Origin: Chitinophagales bacterium
GTDB taxonomy: Bacteria > Bacteroidota > Bacteroidia > Chitinophagales > Saprospiraceae
Length of the DNA stretch: 36,323 nucleotides
NCBI GenBank assembly: GCA_013298955.1
Contig: JAAFJT010000048.1
Coordinates: 1 to 36,323, forward strand
Direction: 5' to 3'
Numbering within the stretch: position 1 is the stretch's first letter; each line of letters starts with the position of its first letter. Positions 7,945-17,420 of this stretch are shown here, piece by piece. The notes below the pieces were generated by a model. That model saw nothing but the letters and a program-made list of their open reading frames with translations. It was not told the origin of the DNA and ran no database searches. A program made the position numbers and the translations under genes.

Positions 7945-10347
7945 ATGAATTTTGATAGAAACAAAATAAAATTTTTATTAATTATTATAATTAAAATTTT
8001 TATTTTAAAAAACAACGTTTTAGCGCAATCTATTGTTTATACCCAAACGATTAAAGGAATGGTGCGCGATGCTGATTCCAAAGCGATTTTGATAGGTGCG
8101 TCCATTGTTTTATTGAAAACCAATCCATTGATAGGCACGTCAAGTGATGTCGATGGGCAATTTCGGCTCGAAAACATCCCTGTTGGCAGGCATGATTTGC
8201 AGGTTACGTTGATTGGTTACGAACCCATTTTTTTAACGCAAGTCCCTGTCACGAGTGGCAAAGAAACGTTTTTGAACCTTGATTTAAAGGAAAAAATCCA
8301 ACAATTGCAAGATGTGGTCATTCAAAGTGGTGCGCATAAAGCATCCACCGTGAATGAAATGGCAACTTTAAGTGCGCGTTCTTTCTCGCTCGAAGAGGCA
8401 AATCGGTACGCTGCCACTTTTTCAGACCCTGCGCGGATGGCACAAAACTTTGCAGGCGTGACGACGAATAATGATTTGGGCAATGAAATCATCATTCGGG
8501 GCAATTCGCCAAGAGGCGTTTTATGGCGATTGGAAGGCATTGAAATCCCAAATCCCAATCATTTTGGCAATCTTGGTTCGAGTGGGGGCGGGATTAGCAT
8601 GTTGAGTGGGACGGCTTTGGGGCAATCCGATTTTTACACAGGGGCGTTTCCTGCCGAATATGGGAATGCTTTGGCGGGCGTTTTCGACCTCAAAATGCGT
8701 AATGGAAACGCTGATAAACGAGAACATTCAGCTCAAATCGGCATCATCGGCGCGGAATTGAATACGGAAGGTTATTTTCAAAAAGGCAAAAAGGCTTCTT
8801 ACTTGTTGCATTATCGTTATACGACTGCTGGATTCGTATTGCCCTTTTTGCCCGCTGATATTGCTGGTTACGTGCCGAAATACCAAGATTTTTCAGCAAA
8901 AATCAATTTGCCCACTCCAAAATGGGGTACTTTTTCCTTTTTCGCGCTCGGCGGCGACAATTTGAGTCAACGCACTGCCACCAATGACACCACGAAATGG
9001 ACGGATTCAGAAGCCAATCAAAATTATAGAGAATACAATCGAATGGGGATTATCGGTTTATCACATTTGCATTTTTTTAATAATAATAAAATGTATTTGA
9101 AAACGGTTGTTGCCGCCACTACGTTACTGGGGCAAAATGATAATTCATATTTAGATTCGAGTCAACAATTTGCAGTGGTGCCGATTTTCAAAGCGGATTT
9201 AAAAACCAATGATATTAAATGCAATGTTTTTTTAAATTATAAAATCAATGAAAAAAATACGATTCGCATGGGCGGCGATTTTGCGCACACCAATTATGGG
9301 TTGAGTTATCAATCGTATCGACCCCAATTAAAAACATGGTATGTGCCGTTTGACAGTCGCGGAACGGCTGATTTTTTCCAATTGTATGTTCAAAACAAAT
9401 ATCATTTTAATTCAAAATGGACTTTACATACAGGTTTTCATTATTCCAACCTCTTGTTGAACCATACGGAGGCACTCGAACCGCGCCTTGCTGTGCAGTA
9501 TCAAGCCACTGAAAAGACCAAATGGGGTTTGAGTGTTGGGCAACACAGCCGTCCAGAACATATTTCGGTTTATTTATTAGAACACATCGGAGCGAATGGG
9601 GAAAAAGTGACACCGAATCGGACGCTTAAAATGCCCAAAGCCAATCATTTAGTGTTGTCATTTGACCAAAATCTGGCTCCGAATTGGCGTTTAAAAATAG
9701 AAACGTATTATCAAGATTTGTATAATATTGGGGTTGAAAAAGACAGCAATCGCTCTTTTTCGATGGCAAATCTCTCGAATACATGGCAACTTTTGAGTTC
9801 AAAACCGTTGATTTCCACTGGACGAGCCACGAATATCGGTGCAGATGTAACGTTGGAAAAGTCGTTTTCCAACCATTATTATTTCTTAATGACGGGTTCT
9901 ATTTTTGATGCTCAATTTTCGGATGCCAATGGCATATGGTTTAATGGTATTTACAATTCCAATTATGCGTTGACCGTTTTGGGTGGCGGCGATTATAAAT
10001 TTGGCAAAATGAATCATAAAGTATTGAGTTTCAATGGCAAATTTACGATACGCGGCGGCAATCGTTATACGCCTATCAATGAAGCCGCTTCCCTTCGATT
10101 AAAACGAGAAGTTTTAATTTTAAATCAACGATTTGAGGCACAAACACCACCTTATTGGCGAGTGGATTGCAGCGTTTGGTATCAAATCAATCGGCAAAAA
10201 CGGACGCATACTTGGACGTTTGAATTGCAAAATGCGTCCAATCATTTGAATATATATTATCAATATTTTGATACCGAAACGTATAAAATTAAAAATGCGT
10301 ATCATATCGGCATTTTGCCAAATCTGAATTATAAAATAGAGTTTTAA
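7945..10347 (+). CDS. TonB-dependent outer membrane receptor
   Basis: An 800-residue outer-membrane transporter. A signal peptide with a hydrophobic Ile/Leu core ends near VLAQ (residue 28). A carboxypeptidase-regulatory-like domain follows (about 36-120: VRDADSKAILIGASIVLLKT, GQFRLENIPVGRHDLQVTLI), then the plug (about 140-250: EIIIRGNSPRGVLWRLEGIE, GAFPAEYGNALAGVFDLKMR) and a beta-barrel with alternating aromatic strands ending in Phe. No SusD gene is adjacent, so it belongs with the stand-alone receptors and not the SusC pairs; its substrate cannot be told from sequence. It is divergent from prc and convergent with the esterase, with a shared palindrome over the stop codons. Confidence 0.9.
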   Translation: MNFDRNKIKFLLIIIIKIFILKNNVLAQSIVYTQTIKGMVRDADSKAILIGASIVLLKTNPLIGTSSDVDGQFRLENIPVGRHDLQVTLIGYEPIFLTQVPVTSGKETFLNLDLKEKIQQLQDVVIQSGAHKASTVNEMATLSARSFSLEEANRYAATFSDPARMAQNFAGVTTNNDLGNEIIIRGNSPRGVLWRLEGIEIPNPNHFGNLGSSGGGISMLSGTALGQSDFYTGAFPAEYGNALAGVFDLKMRNGNADKREHSAQIGIIGAELNTEGYFQKGKKASYLLHYRYTTAGFVLPFLPADIAGYVPKYQDFSAKINLPTPKWGTFSFFALGGDNLSQRTATNDTTKWTDSEANQNYREYNRMGIIGLSHLHFFNNNKMYLKTVVAATTLLGQNDNSYLDSSQQFAVVPIFKADLKTNDIKCNVFLNYKINEKNTIRMGGDFAHTNYGLSYQSYRPQLKTWYVPFDSRGTADFFQLYVQNKYHFNSKWTLHTGFHYSNLLLNHTEALEPRLAVQYQATEKTKWGLSVGQHSRPEHISVYLLEHIGANGEKVTPNRTLKMPKANHLVLSFDQNLAPNWRLKIETYYQDLYNIGVEKDSNRSFSMANLSNTWQLLSSKPLISTGRATNIGADVTLEKSFSNHYYFLMTGSIFDAQFSDANGIWFNGIYNSNYALTVLGGGDYKFGKMNHKVLSFNGKFTIRGGNRYTPINEAASLRLKREVLILNQRFEAQTPPYWRVDCSVWYQINRQKRTHTWTFELQNASNHLNIYYQYFDTETYKIKNAYHIGILPNLNYKIEF

Positions 10348-10435
10348 ACACATAGGGCAATAGGGAGACATAGGACACATATAATAAATTGTCTTTATGT
10401 GTGCTATGTCTCCCTATTGCCCTACCTGTTTAAAA
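10342..10435. repeat. 94-bp palindrome across two convergent stop codons
   Basis: TTTTAAACA...TAGGGCAATAGGGAGACATAG on the left is mirrored by CTATGTCTCCCTATTGCCCTA...TGTTTAAAA on the right, with a few mismatches and a centre near 10382-10395. It contains the receptor's stop codon (10345-10347) and the esterase's last codons and stop (10422-10424). It may act as a bidirectional terminator. Confidence 0.8.
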
Positions 10436-11399
10436 TTTTCTTTAAAAATAGGTCAATAAACTCGACTGTCGGCGCAAACCAAGGCGCAAATAAACAAAAT
10501 CCATGTGGAGAGGCATCAAAAGTATGCACTTCGGAGTAAATTTTAAAAGTATCTAATTTTTTTCTATAATCATCGCGTCCTGCATGCATTCTATCCACCG
10601 AACTATTCAAAAACAACGTCGGAGGCGTATTTTTACCCACATGTGTCAAGGCAGAAGCCTCTGTCCAAAGCGCAGGATTTTCCGTTTTGGAATACCCAAA
10701 CCAATGCGTAGCAGCAGATGTATTGCGCGAGTCATCGCCTTCGCCCGATTCAGGATGAATGAATGCCAAAATGCCATCTATATCTATCACAGCTTGCAGC
10801 GCACTCGAATGACGCAAATCCCCTAACGCACCTTCAAAAGATGGCATATGATTCGTACTACCCAACAACGCGGCTAATTGCCCACCTGCGGAAAAACCTA
10901 AACCAACAATTCGTTGAGTATCAATATTATAAGTCATTCCATTTGCCCGAATCCATCGAATTGCCGCTTTCAAATCATGCACTGCCGCAGGAAAAAGTGC
11001 CTCCGTCGAAAGGCGATACTCAACCGTAATGCTGACATAACCAAGTGCCGCCAAATGCTGCGCCAATGGAAGGTGCATCGCCCGATTGCCCGTACGCCAA
11101 CCGCCGCCATGAATGATTAAAATCGCGGGTCGCCCTTTTTTAGAATGCTTTTTGGGATGAAAAACGTCCAAATGCAAATTTCGTGTCCCTGTATTCACAT
11201 ATGAAATATTCCGATGTTCCTCCACTTTTTTAAAGGCTTTTTCAGGAATCAACACGGCATTGGGATGGGTTTTCAACGTTTTTTTCAATGCACTATCCGA
11301 ACTATACGAAGTGTCTGCAATACCTGTCAACCCTTTGGAAGATTGTGCTTTCGCACTCGTAACACCCATAAAAAAGCATACCCATAATTTTAATTTCAT
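10422..11399 (-). CDS. secreted alpha/beta-hydrolase carbohydrate esterase (BD-FAE/acetylesterase-like)
   Basis: An exported alpha/beta-hydrolase likely to remove acetyl or feruloyl groups from plant polysaccharide. I start it at the ATG at 11397-11399, which gives a clean signal peptide (MKLKLWVCFFMGVTSAKAQ); an upstream in-frame ATG at 11444 adds 15 residues that overlap a repeat element. In 325-residue numbering the oxyanion motif HGGG is at 97-100, the nucleophile is S170 in GFSAGG, and the acid and base are probably D269 (SVDRMHAG) and H299 (SPHGF). It lies downstream of the pectinesterase/pectate lyase gene on the same strand, which favours pectin as substrate. The 277-bp gap between them contains a MITE-like element. 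Confidence 0.85.
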   Translation of the reverse strand: MKLKLWVCFFMGVTSAKAQSSKGLTGIADTSYSSDSALKKTLKTHPNAVLIPEKAFKKVEEHRNISYVNTGTRNLHLDVFHPKKHSKKGRPAILIIHGGGWRTGNRAMHLPLAQHLAALGYVSITVEYRLSTEALFPAAVHDLKAAIRWIRANGMTYNIDTQRIVGLGFSAGGQLAALLGSTNHMPSFEGALGDLRHSSALQAVIDIDGILAFIHPESGEGDDSRNTSAATHWFGYSKTENPALWTEASALTHVGKNTPPTLFLNSSVDRMHAGRDDYRKKLDTFKIYSEVHTFDASPHGFCLFAPWFAPTVEFIDLFLKKILNR

Positions 11400-11416
11400 A
11401 TTTATTGAATCTTGTA

Positions 11417-11542
11417 AGTAGTTCAATTGAAATAACCTATCCAAAAGGTCGGCGAGGTTGCAACTTCGCCGACCTTGATTCGATACGAATCAATTGATTA
11501 TCAATGACTTATATTTTGGTAACTTATTTTGATTCAACTACT
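11417..11542 (-). mobile_element. MITE-like repeat element (copy B)
   Basis: About 126 bp with imperfect terminal inverted repeats (AGTAGTTCAATTGAAATAAC at the left; the right end read on the other strand is AGTAGTTGAATCAAAATAAG). Its interior holds the AAGGTCGGCGAGGTTG/CAACTTCGCCGACCTT palindrome (11445-11476, one mismatch). Read on the minus strand, it aligns along its whole length with the element at 35611-35729, including TTGATAATCA, ATTCGTATC and TTTTGGATAGGTT. No coding capacity. Confidence 0.7.
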
Positions 11543-11676
11543 TAGCTTATTTCAAATAAGGAATTGAACTCAATTAAATGCACAAAACTTGCGTTAAGTT
11601 TGAAACAGGACGCAAGATAATTTTCACAAATCATTTAGGGGAGGTATTTTAAATCATATCTCTAACTTATATTTTT

Positions 11677-13734
11677 TCATTTTCCCCATTTTGCTACCCA
11701 TTTTGGGTATTTTTTGCTCAATAACTCTTTTGCCCAAGTCCCATACCAAGCATAATGAATCCGTCTTTCATTTTCAATCTCACTTAAATGTTCTTTTTGC
11801 ACCCCGTCACGCCCTGAAAACAATGGTTTTTGTGTTTCCAAATCGTAAAAACGCGCCCAAATGACCGATGAAGCATCTTGTTTTACCACGACATCTTCTC
11901 CTGTCTCTTGATTAGCATCTTTAATGCGTTCCGTTTTAAAACCAATGATTTTAAGCGAATCCAAAAAAGTGACCCCATCAATTATCGCCTTACGTACCGC
12001 AGGATTTGGATTTTCCAATTGCATCAAAAAATCAAGAATCCCAACACTTTCGTTTCCACTAAATGATGGTAATTCAAAAGTCCTCGCTTTTATAGGAGTA
12101 AGATTTTTAAAATCATGCTGCGCACACCAAATTGTTGGCTGCCCTTTGACCACAATTTGTGTTTTTAAAATACAATCAATCCCGCGTTCTACCGCCGTTT
12201 TTGCTTGTTCACGCATCGAAAGAGCGATATTTTCATACGGTGTATTGCCTTCTGCAACGTTTTTCAAGGTTTCTAATGCTTGAATCATGGCATTATCATT
12301 ATACGTGATGTGTTTGCGATAACTTGATACATCAGGATAAAATTGAGGGAAACCACCATTTTCATATTGCATTTTTAATAAATACGCAATCCCGCGTTCT
12401 GCCCCATCCTTATATTTAGGATTTTGGGTTTTATGGAACGCTTGCGCTAAATGTTTAATTTCACGATTCGTTGTATGATTATCAATCGTTGCATCATTGC
12501 GCCCTTTATCATCCGTGATAGACGCTCGTAAAGTATTGTCCCACAATTGATTATATGGTGGTGGTTGCGTTTTACCATTCAATGTTTTCGCCCAACCGCC
12601 CTCATTGCGTTGCGCGATAAGCATATTTTCGGCAATCGAATCTTCCGAAATCATCGGTGCAACCACAGGGGCATTCGCCACTTTCGGCAAGCCATAATCG
12701 CTTTTTGTTTTACTGGATACAGGTGCAGTGTTCCAACGTTCCTTTAAAGTCCACTCCGCATTGATTTGTTTCGCCGTTTTTTTATCCAAATTGTTTTTGT
12801 GCCAACTAAAATCGCCGCCTTCTCGATGGGAATTGTAATAAAAAACACGTTTTCCCCACATCAAAGTCGTGTCTTTGCGCACTTGATAAATGTCCGCATC
12901 TGCCATTTCTTTTGAAAATGTACAATTAACCAAATAAAATTGCGCATCTCTATGGAAACGACCCAATTTAAATCCTTTATCGCCTACAAAGCGACCATTT
13001 TTCAAAACGGTTTTGGCGGATTCCGTACCCGTTCCATCATGCCAAATCGCAGCATTATTGTTATGACAAATGAAATAACAATTTTCGGCATACGCCCAAC
13101 CACGCGGACAATAAAAATCAACTGCCCCTTCCATTGTGCAATCCAAAAATTTAAAAGTGCCGTTATCAACGTCCCACGGGCTGACCGTATCACCGCCCCA
13201 ACTATGAAAATTGCACTGTTGAACGGTCAACCGTTGCGTTATTGGCATGCAGCGTAACGCAAATTGATGTCCATTTTTATGGGTAATTTTGGCAACGCCA
13301 TCACATATAAACGTTGAATCCCCTTTTGCCATAAAACCAAAATCATTGATTATCAATAAGTTAAGCAACGTAATGTCTTTGGCGCGGATGTTCATCGTTC
13401 CCGCGCCCCAATCGTCTTTGTTGCTGCAACGGAAGATTTCACGAGATTCGGAATAAATAATTTTCGTACCCCCTTCATCCGTCCATTTGCCGCCTAATTG
13501 GGGTACTTTTTCGCCTTGAAGGAGGATATTATGTTTTTCGAGGAAGATTTTCTCCCGATAAACGCCCCTTTTGATGAAAATGACGCGCTGTGTGGTGGCA
13601 GAATCGGGCAAACTGTTGATAGCAGCTTGAATCGTGGTGAATTGACCCGAACCATCCGCCGCGACGACGATTTTTTGCGCTTTTGCGTTCAAAATGGCAG
13701 CGCAAAAGAGGATTGTTAATACGATTTGTTTCAT
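11677..13734 (-). CDS. pectinesterase (CE8) - pectate lyase (PL10) fusion
   Basis: A 685-residue secreted two-domain pectinase. Signal peptide 1-19 (ends NAKAQ). The N-terminal CE8 beta-helix (about 20-335) would demethylate pectin: probable catalytic residues are D182 (GGDTVSPWD), D206 (GAVDFYCPRG) and R259 (KLGRF). The usual QDT before the first Asp is GDT here, as in a subgroup of Bacteroidota fusions. The C-terminal PL10-type domain (about 365-680) would cleave the polygalacturonate formed, with ENGGFPQFYPD, RKHITYNDNAMIQALETL and the conserved end FSGRDGV...IENERRIHYAWYGTW; R642 or a nearby Arg is the likely catalytic base. It is divergent from susC across a palindromic operator, so it belongs to a pectin utilisation locus. 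Confidence 0.93.
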   Translation of the reverse strand: MKQIVLTILFCAAILNAKAQKIVVAADGSGQFTTIQAAINSLPDSATTQRVIFIKRGVYREKIFLEKHNILLQGEKVPQLGGKWTDEGGTKIIYSESREIFRCSNKDDWGAGTMNIRAKDITLLNLLIINDFGFMAKGDSTFICDGVAKITHKNGHQFALRCMPITQRLTVQQCNFHSWGGDTVSPWDVDNGTFKFLDCTMEGAVDFYCPRGWAYAENCYFICHNNNAAIWHDGTGTESAKTVLKNGRFVGDKGFKLGRFHRDAQFYLVNCTFSKEMADADIYQVRKDTTLMWGKRVFYYNSHREGGDFSWHKNNLDKKTAKQINAEWTLKERWNTAPVSSKTKSDYGLPKVANAPVVAPMISEDSIAENMLIAQRNEGGWAKTLNGKTQPPPYNQLWDNTLRASITDDKGRNDATIDNHTTNREIKHLAQAFHKTQNPKYKDGAERGIAYLLKMQYENGGFPQFYPDVSSYRKHITYNDNAMIQALETLKNVAEGNTPYENIALSMREQAKTAVERGIDCILKTQIVVKGQPTIWCAQHDFKNLTPIKARTFELPSFSGNESVGILDFLMQLENPNPAVRKAIIDGVTFLDSLKIIGFKTERIKDANQETGEDVVVKQDASSVIWARFYDLETQKPLFSGRDGVQKEHLSEIENERRIHYAWYGTWAKELLSKKYPKWVAKWGK

Positions 13735-13816
13735 GCAAAAGCGATTTAAATTGCGATAAATTTAATTCTAAAATTTTCACAAAATACTTTTTAACGATTT
13801 TAAAAGAAGGAATTTT

Positions 13817-13834
13817 TACGGGAACGTTCCCGTA
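13817..13834. promoter_or_regulatory. LacI-type operator between the pectinase gene and susC
   Basis: TACGGGAACGTTCCCGTA is a perfect 18-bp palindrome in the 176-bp divergent intergenic region. GGGAACGTTCCC with a central CG is typical of LacI-family operators. A TATCTTTT element resembling the Bacteroidota -7 box (TAnnTTTG) lies at 13849-13856 towards susC, and on the other strand AGTATTTTG (about 13784-13792) faces the pectinase gene. One site could therefore control both transcripts. No LacI-type regulator gene is in the window. Confidence 0.7.
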
Positions 13835-13964
13835 TTTATTGAATACTTTATCTTTTTAAATGCTTAATTTCGCCATATCAATTTTGGAATAAATAATATG
13901 AACTTTCAAAATGGATAAGAAACTCATAACATTGCACGCTCAACAAAACGATTCTTTTGTTAAA

Positions 13965-16900
13965 ATGATGAAAAAAAAATCACAATTTTTGATGTTGCTC
14001 CTTTTATGCAGCTACTCACTGCTGGCGCAAACCCGACAGATTTCGGGGCAAGTCAAAGAAAACGAAAAAGGGGAACCCCTGCCTGGTGTCAATATCGTCC
14101 TCAGTGGCACGACAAATGGCACAATTACAGACCTTGATGGCAAATTTTCCCTCGCTGTACCCGATAAAGGGGCGGTTGAATTGGTGTTTACCTACATCGG
14201 CTATCTCAAACAAACGGTAGAAATCGGTGCTAAAAATGAGTTGAATATTACCCTTGTGAGTGATGCCAAAGTCTTGGATGAAGTGGTTGCAGTGGGTTAT
14301 GGCAATGTCAATCGGCGGGATGTCTTGGGTTCGGTCTCCTCTGTTGGCGAAAAACAATTGAAAGATGTGCCGCTTTCCAATGCTGCGGAAGCCTTAGCAG
14401 GGCGTTTGGCGGGGGTGCAGGTGACTTCTTCCGAAGGTGCGCCGGGGGCGGATGTCGTGATTCGGGTGCGCGGTGGCGGCTCCATCACGCAAGACAATAC
14501 ACCTATCTATATCGTCGATGGGGTGCAACTCGAAAATGCGTTAAGTGTGATTTCGCCTCAAGATATTGCCTCTGTAGATGTGTTGAAAGACGCTTCGACG
14601 ACGGCGATTTATGGCGCACGCGGGGCGAATGGGGTCATTATCATCACCACCAAAAGCGGTAAAGCGGGTAAAACGACCATTTCGTACAATGGTTCTTTCG
14701 GTTATCGGCAGATTTCTAAGACGATGGATGTGTTAGACCCGTATGAATTTGTGGTTTGGCAGTATGAAAAATCGAAAATGACCAATGATTCGGTCAATTT
14801 CAGAAAAACATATGGCAATACTTGGGATACGTTGAGCAATTATAAAAATGCAAAAGCGGTCAATTGGCAAGATGAGGTATTTGGCAGAAAAGCAGGGTAT
14901 CAAAATCATAATTTGTCTATCAATGGCGGTAGCGAAAAAACGCGTTACAACATCAGTTTGACCAATAATACAGAAGACGGTGTTTTGATTGAATCGGGTT
15001 TCGACCGCAAATTAGCCAATGTCAAATTAGACCATGTAGCTTCTACCAAGTTGAGTTTCGGCTTAACGGCGCGTTACCTCAATCAGACGGTTCGCGGTGC
15101 AGGCACTTCAGGTTCGGGGACGCGGACGACGAATCGTTTGCGACATAGCATCCAATATCGACCTTTTGAGATAGCAACGGCTGCTCCGGTGGATCAATTT
15201 GATGAAGATTATTACATTCGGTCGAGTGGCGTGATTAATCCTGTGATTATGACGCAGGCGGAATATCGCCGTAATTATACGACTGGGACGAATCTAAGTG
15301 GTTATTTCAATTACAAATTATTGCCCAACTTGACCTTTGCCTCTACGTTTGGTTATGATAACACGGCGATTGAAAATGACCTTTTTTATAGCAAAGTCAC
15401 TCCTTTGGCGCGTCAATTTGCGACTTTGCCGATTGCTTCCATTGGTACGCAGTTGAATCAGACGCTTAACAATACGAATACATTGCAATATGCTTTGAAT
15501 GATATTGCAAAACACCATGATATAAATTTGTTGGTGGGTCAGGAATTGTACCAATTGACAGCTAAATCGGTTTTGACCGAAACGCGTTTTTTCCCTGCGG
15601 ACATTTCGGCAGAAAAAGCCTTATCGAATATGGGTTTAGGTTCGCCTCCGACAGGTTCGGCGCAACCGCGTGCAAGTTCGTTTGAAAATCCGCCAAGTCG
15701 CATTTTCTCGTTTTTTGCGCGGGCGAATTATGCTTTTGACAAAACGTTTTTGGCGAGTGTTTCGGTTCGGGCAGACCGTTCTACGAAATTCAAGTATGAA
15801 AATGGGATGTTAGTGTTTCCTTCGGGTTCGGTGGCGTACCGTTTTACGAATGCGCCTGTGTTGAAAGGTTCTAAAATTTTGACGGATGGCAAAATTAGAG
15901 CTGGTTTTGGAACGGCAGGGAATAATCGAATTGGTGATTTGTTATATTTACAATTATATGGTGTGACGGGTGAATATGCGATAAATCATACGATTTTGCC
16001 CGGATTTGCGCCTTCTGCGTTGGCGAATGATAAATTGCGTTGGGAACGAACCCTTTCTAAAAACGTGGGTTTGGACTTAGGGTTTTTAAACAATCGGATT
16101 CAAGTCACGATTGATGCGTATAAAAATGATGGCAAAGATTTGTTGCTTGCGGTAGCGATTCCGCCCGTGACAGGTTACACTTCCCAATTGCAAAATGTGG
16201 GTGCGACTTCTAATACAGGTCTTGAAATTCAAATCAATGGCGATGTGATGCGCAAAAAGGATTTCAGATGGTCTTCCAATTTCAACATTTCGTTTAATAA
16301 AAACAAAGTCGAAAGTTTAGGTGGTTTGGCACAACAAACTCGAAATTCAGGTTGGCAAGGTTCGGATGGAGCCGATGATTATTTGGTGAAAGTGGGTGAA
16401 TCCGTCGGTTTGATGTATGGTTTTGTAACAGATGGCTGGTATCCGATTTCGGATTTTAATTATGATGCGGTCACAGGTTACACGTTGAAAACAGGTGTAC
16501 CCAACTGTTCCAATATTGCGGGCATTATTCGACCCGGATCGTTGAAAATCAAGGATTTAAATGGGGATGGATTGATTACAACCGATGGCGACCGTCAGGT
16601 AATTGGCAATGCGCAACCTAAATTTATGGGTGGTTGGAACAATCAATTTCAATACAAAGGGTTTGATTTGAGCGTCTTTTTGAATTTCGTTTATGGCAAC
16701 AGCGTGTATAATGCGAATCATATTGAATGGACAGATGGTACTTTTCCCAATTTAAATATGTTGGCAAAGATGAAAGACCGTTGGCGCAATGTGGATGCAA
16801 ATGGCAATTTTGTCAATGACCCTGCTGCTTTAGCTGCGTTGAACCCCAATCCACAAATTTGGTCGCCTGCTAATGCACAACGCTATTTTGTCAAATCCAC

Positions 16901-17159
16901 TGATATTGAAGATGGTTCTTTTGTGCGTGTGAGTAATGTTACAATTGGTTATACGTTACCGGCTGCTTTAATGCGTCAATTGAAAGCATCTCAATTCCGC
17001 GTGTATGCGACGATTAATAATGCAGCGATTTTCACCAAATACAGTGGTTACGACCCCGAAGTGACGGCAAGACGGACAGACCCTTTGACACCGGGCGTTG
17101 ATTTTGCAGCGTATCCGCGTGCGAAAGTGTATGTATTGGGGATTAATGCAAGTTTTTAA
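13965..17159 (+). CDS. susC: SusC/RagA-family TonB-linked outer membrane transporter
   Basis: Large outer-membrane transporter that imports oligosaccharides with its SusD partner. I favour the Met pair at 13965/13968, which gives a normal signal peptide (MMKKKSQFLMLLLLCSYSLL then AQ); the frame is open back to an ATG at 13911, which would add 18 polar residues. The mature protein starts with the SusC-type carboxypeptidase-regulatory-like domain (ISGQVKENEKGEPLPGVNI), then the family signature DEVVAVGYGNVNRRDVLGS and a plug (VVIRVRGGGSI, IYIVDGVQLENAL, STTAIYGARGANGVIIITTK). The rest is a beta-barrel ending VYVLGINASF, with a terminal Phe. SusD follows 210 bp downstream. Divergent pectin enzymes suggest pectic oligosaccharides as the substrate. 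Confidence 0.96.
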   Translation: MMKKKSQFLMLLLLCSYSLLAQTRQISGQVKENEKGEPLPGVNIVLSGTTNGTITDLDGKFSLAVPDKGAVELVFTYIGYLKQTVEIGAKNELNITLVSDAKVLDEVVAVGYGNVNRRDVLGSVSSVGEKQLKDVPLSNAAEALAGRLAGVQVTSSEGAPGADVVIRVRGGGSITQDNTPIYIVDGVQLENALSVISPQDIASVDVLKDASTTAIYGARGANGVIIITTKSGKAGKTTISYNGSFGYRQISKTMDVLDPYEFVVWQYEKSKMTNDSVNFRKTYGNTWDTLSNYKNAKAVNWQDEVFGRKAGYQNHNLSINGGSEKTRYNISLTNNTEDGVLIESGFDRKLANVKLDHVASTKLSFGLTARYLNQTVRGAGTSGSGTRTTNRLRHSIQYRPFEIATAAPVDQFDEDYYIRSSGVINPVIMTQAEYRRNYTTGTNLSGYFNYKLLPNLTFASTFGYDNTAIENDLFYSKVTPLARQFATLPIASIGTQLNQTLNNTNTLQYALNDIAKHHDINLLVGQELYQLTAKSVLTETRFFPADISAEKALSNMGLGSPPTGSAQPRASSFENPPSRIFSFFARANYAFDKTFLASVSVRADRSTKFKYENGMLVFPSGSVAYRFTNAPVLKGSKILTDGKIRAGFGTAGNNRIGDLLYLQLYGVTGEYAINHTILPGFAPSALANDKLRWERTLSKNVGLDLGFLNNRIQVTIDAYKNDGKDLLLAVAIPPVTGYTSQLQNVGATSNTGLEIQINGDVMRKKDFRWSSNFNISFNKNKVESLGGLAQQTRNSGWQGSDGADDYLVKVGESVGLMYGFVTDGWYPISDFNYDAVTGYTLKTGVPNCSNIAGIIRPGSLKIKDLNGDGLITTDGDRQVIGNAQPKFMGGWNNQFQYKGFDLSVFLNFVYGNSVYNANHIEWTDGTFPNLNMLAKMKDRWRNVDANGNFVNDPAALAALNPNPQIWSPANAQRYFVKSTDIEDGSFVRVSNVTIGYTLPAALMRQLKASQFRVYATINNAAIFTKYSGYDPEVTARRTDPLTPGVDFAAYPRAKVYVLGINASF

Positions 17160-17166
17160 ATGTGCT

Positions 17167-17420
17167 AACCTCGACGAGGTTGCAACCTCGTCGAGGTTGA
17201 ATACACGTCGAGGTTGAATACACCTAATTTTAATATTTCAACATGAAAAAATATATTTCAAAAATAGTTCAAGGAGCCTTGTTAATGACAACGAACCTCG
17301 ACGAGGTTGCAACCTCGTCGAGGTTGAATACACGTCGAGGTTGAATACACCTAATTTTAATATTTCAACATGAAAAAATATATTTCAAAAATAGTTCAAG
17401 GAGCCTTGTTAATGACAACG
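17167..17420 (+). repeat. perfect 127-bp tandem duplication covering the susD start
   Basis: 17167-17293 and 17294-17420 appear identical base for base. Each copy opens with the palindrome AACCTCGACGAGGTTG/CAACCTCGTCGAGGTT, has two 18-bp units of CGTCGAGGTTGAATACAC, and then an ATG plus the first 17 codons of susD. Only the second copy continues into the full gene. The palindrome core is the CGAGGTTGCAACCTCG family seen elsewhere in the window. Confidence 0.95.
17243..17344 (+). pseudogene. duplicated 5' fragment of susD forming a 33-codon minigene
   Basis: The first copy of the tandem duplication gives an ORF starting with the same 17 residues as the SusD protein (MKKYISKIVQGALLMTT). It then reads through the second palindrome (NLDEVATSSRLNTRRG) to a TGA at 17342-17344, 25 bp before the true susD ATG at 17370. 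If translated it makes a short peptide with a truncated signal sequence. It looks like a by-product of a recent duplication, not a selected gene. Confidence 0.75.
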
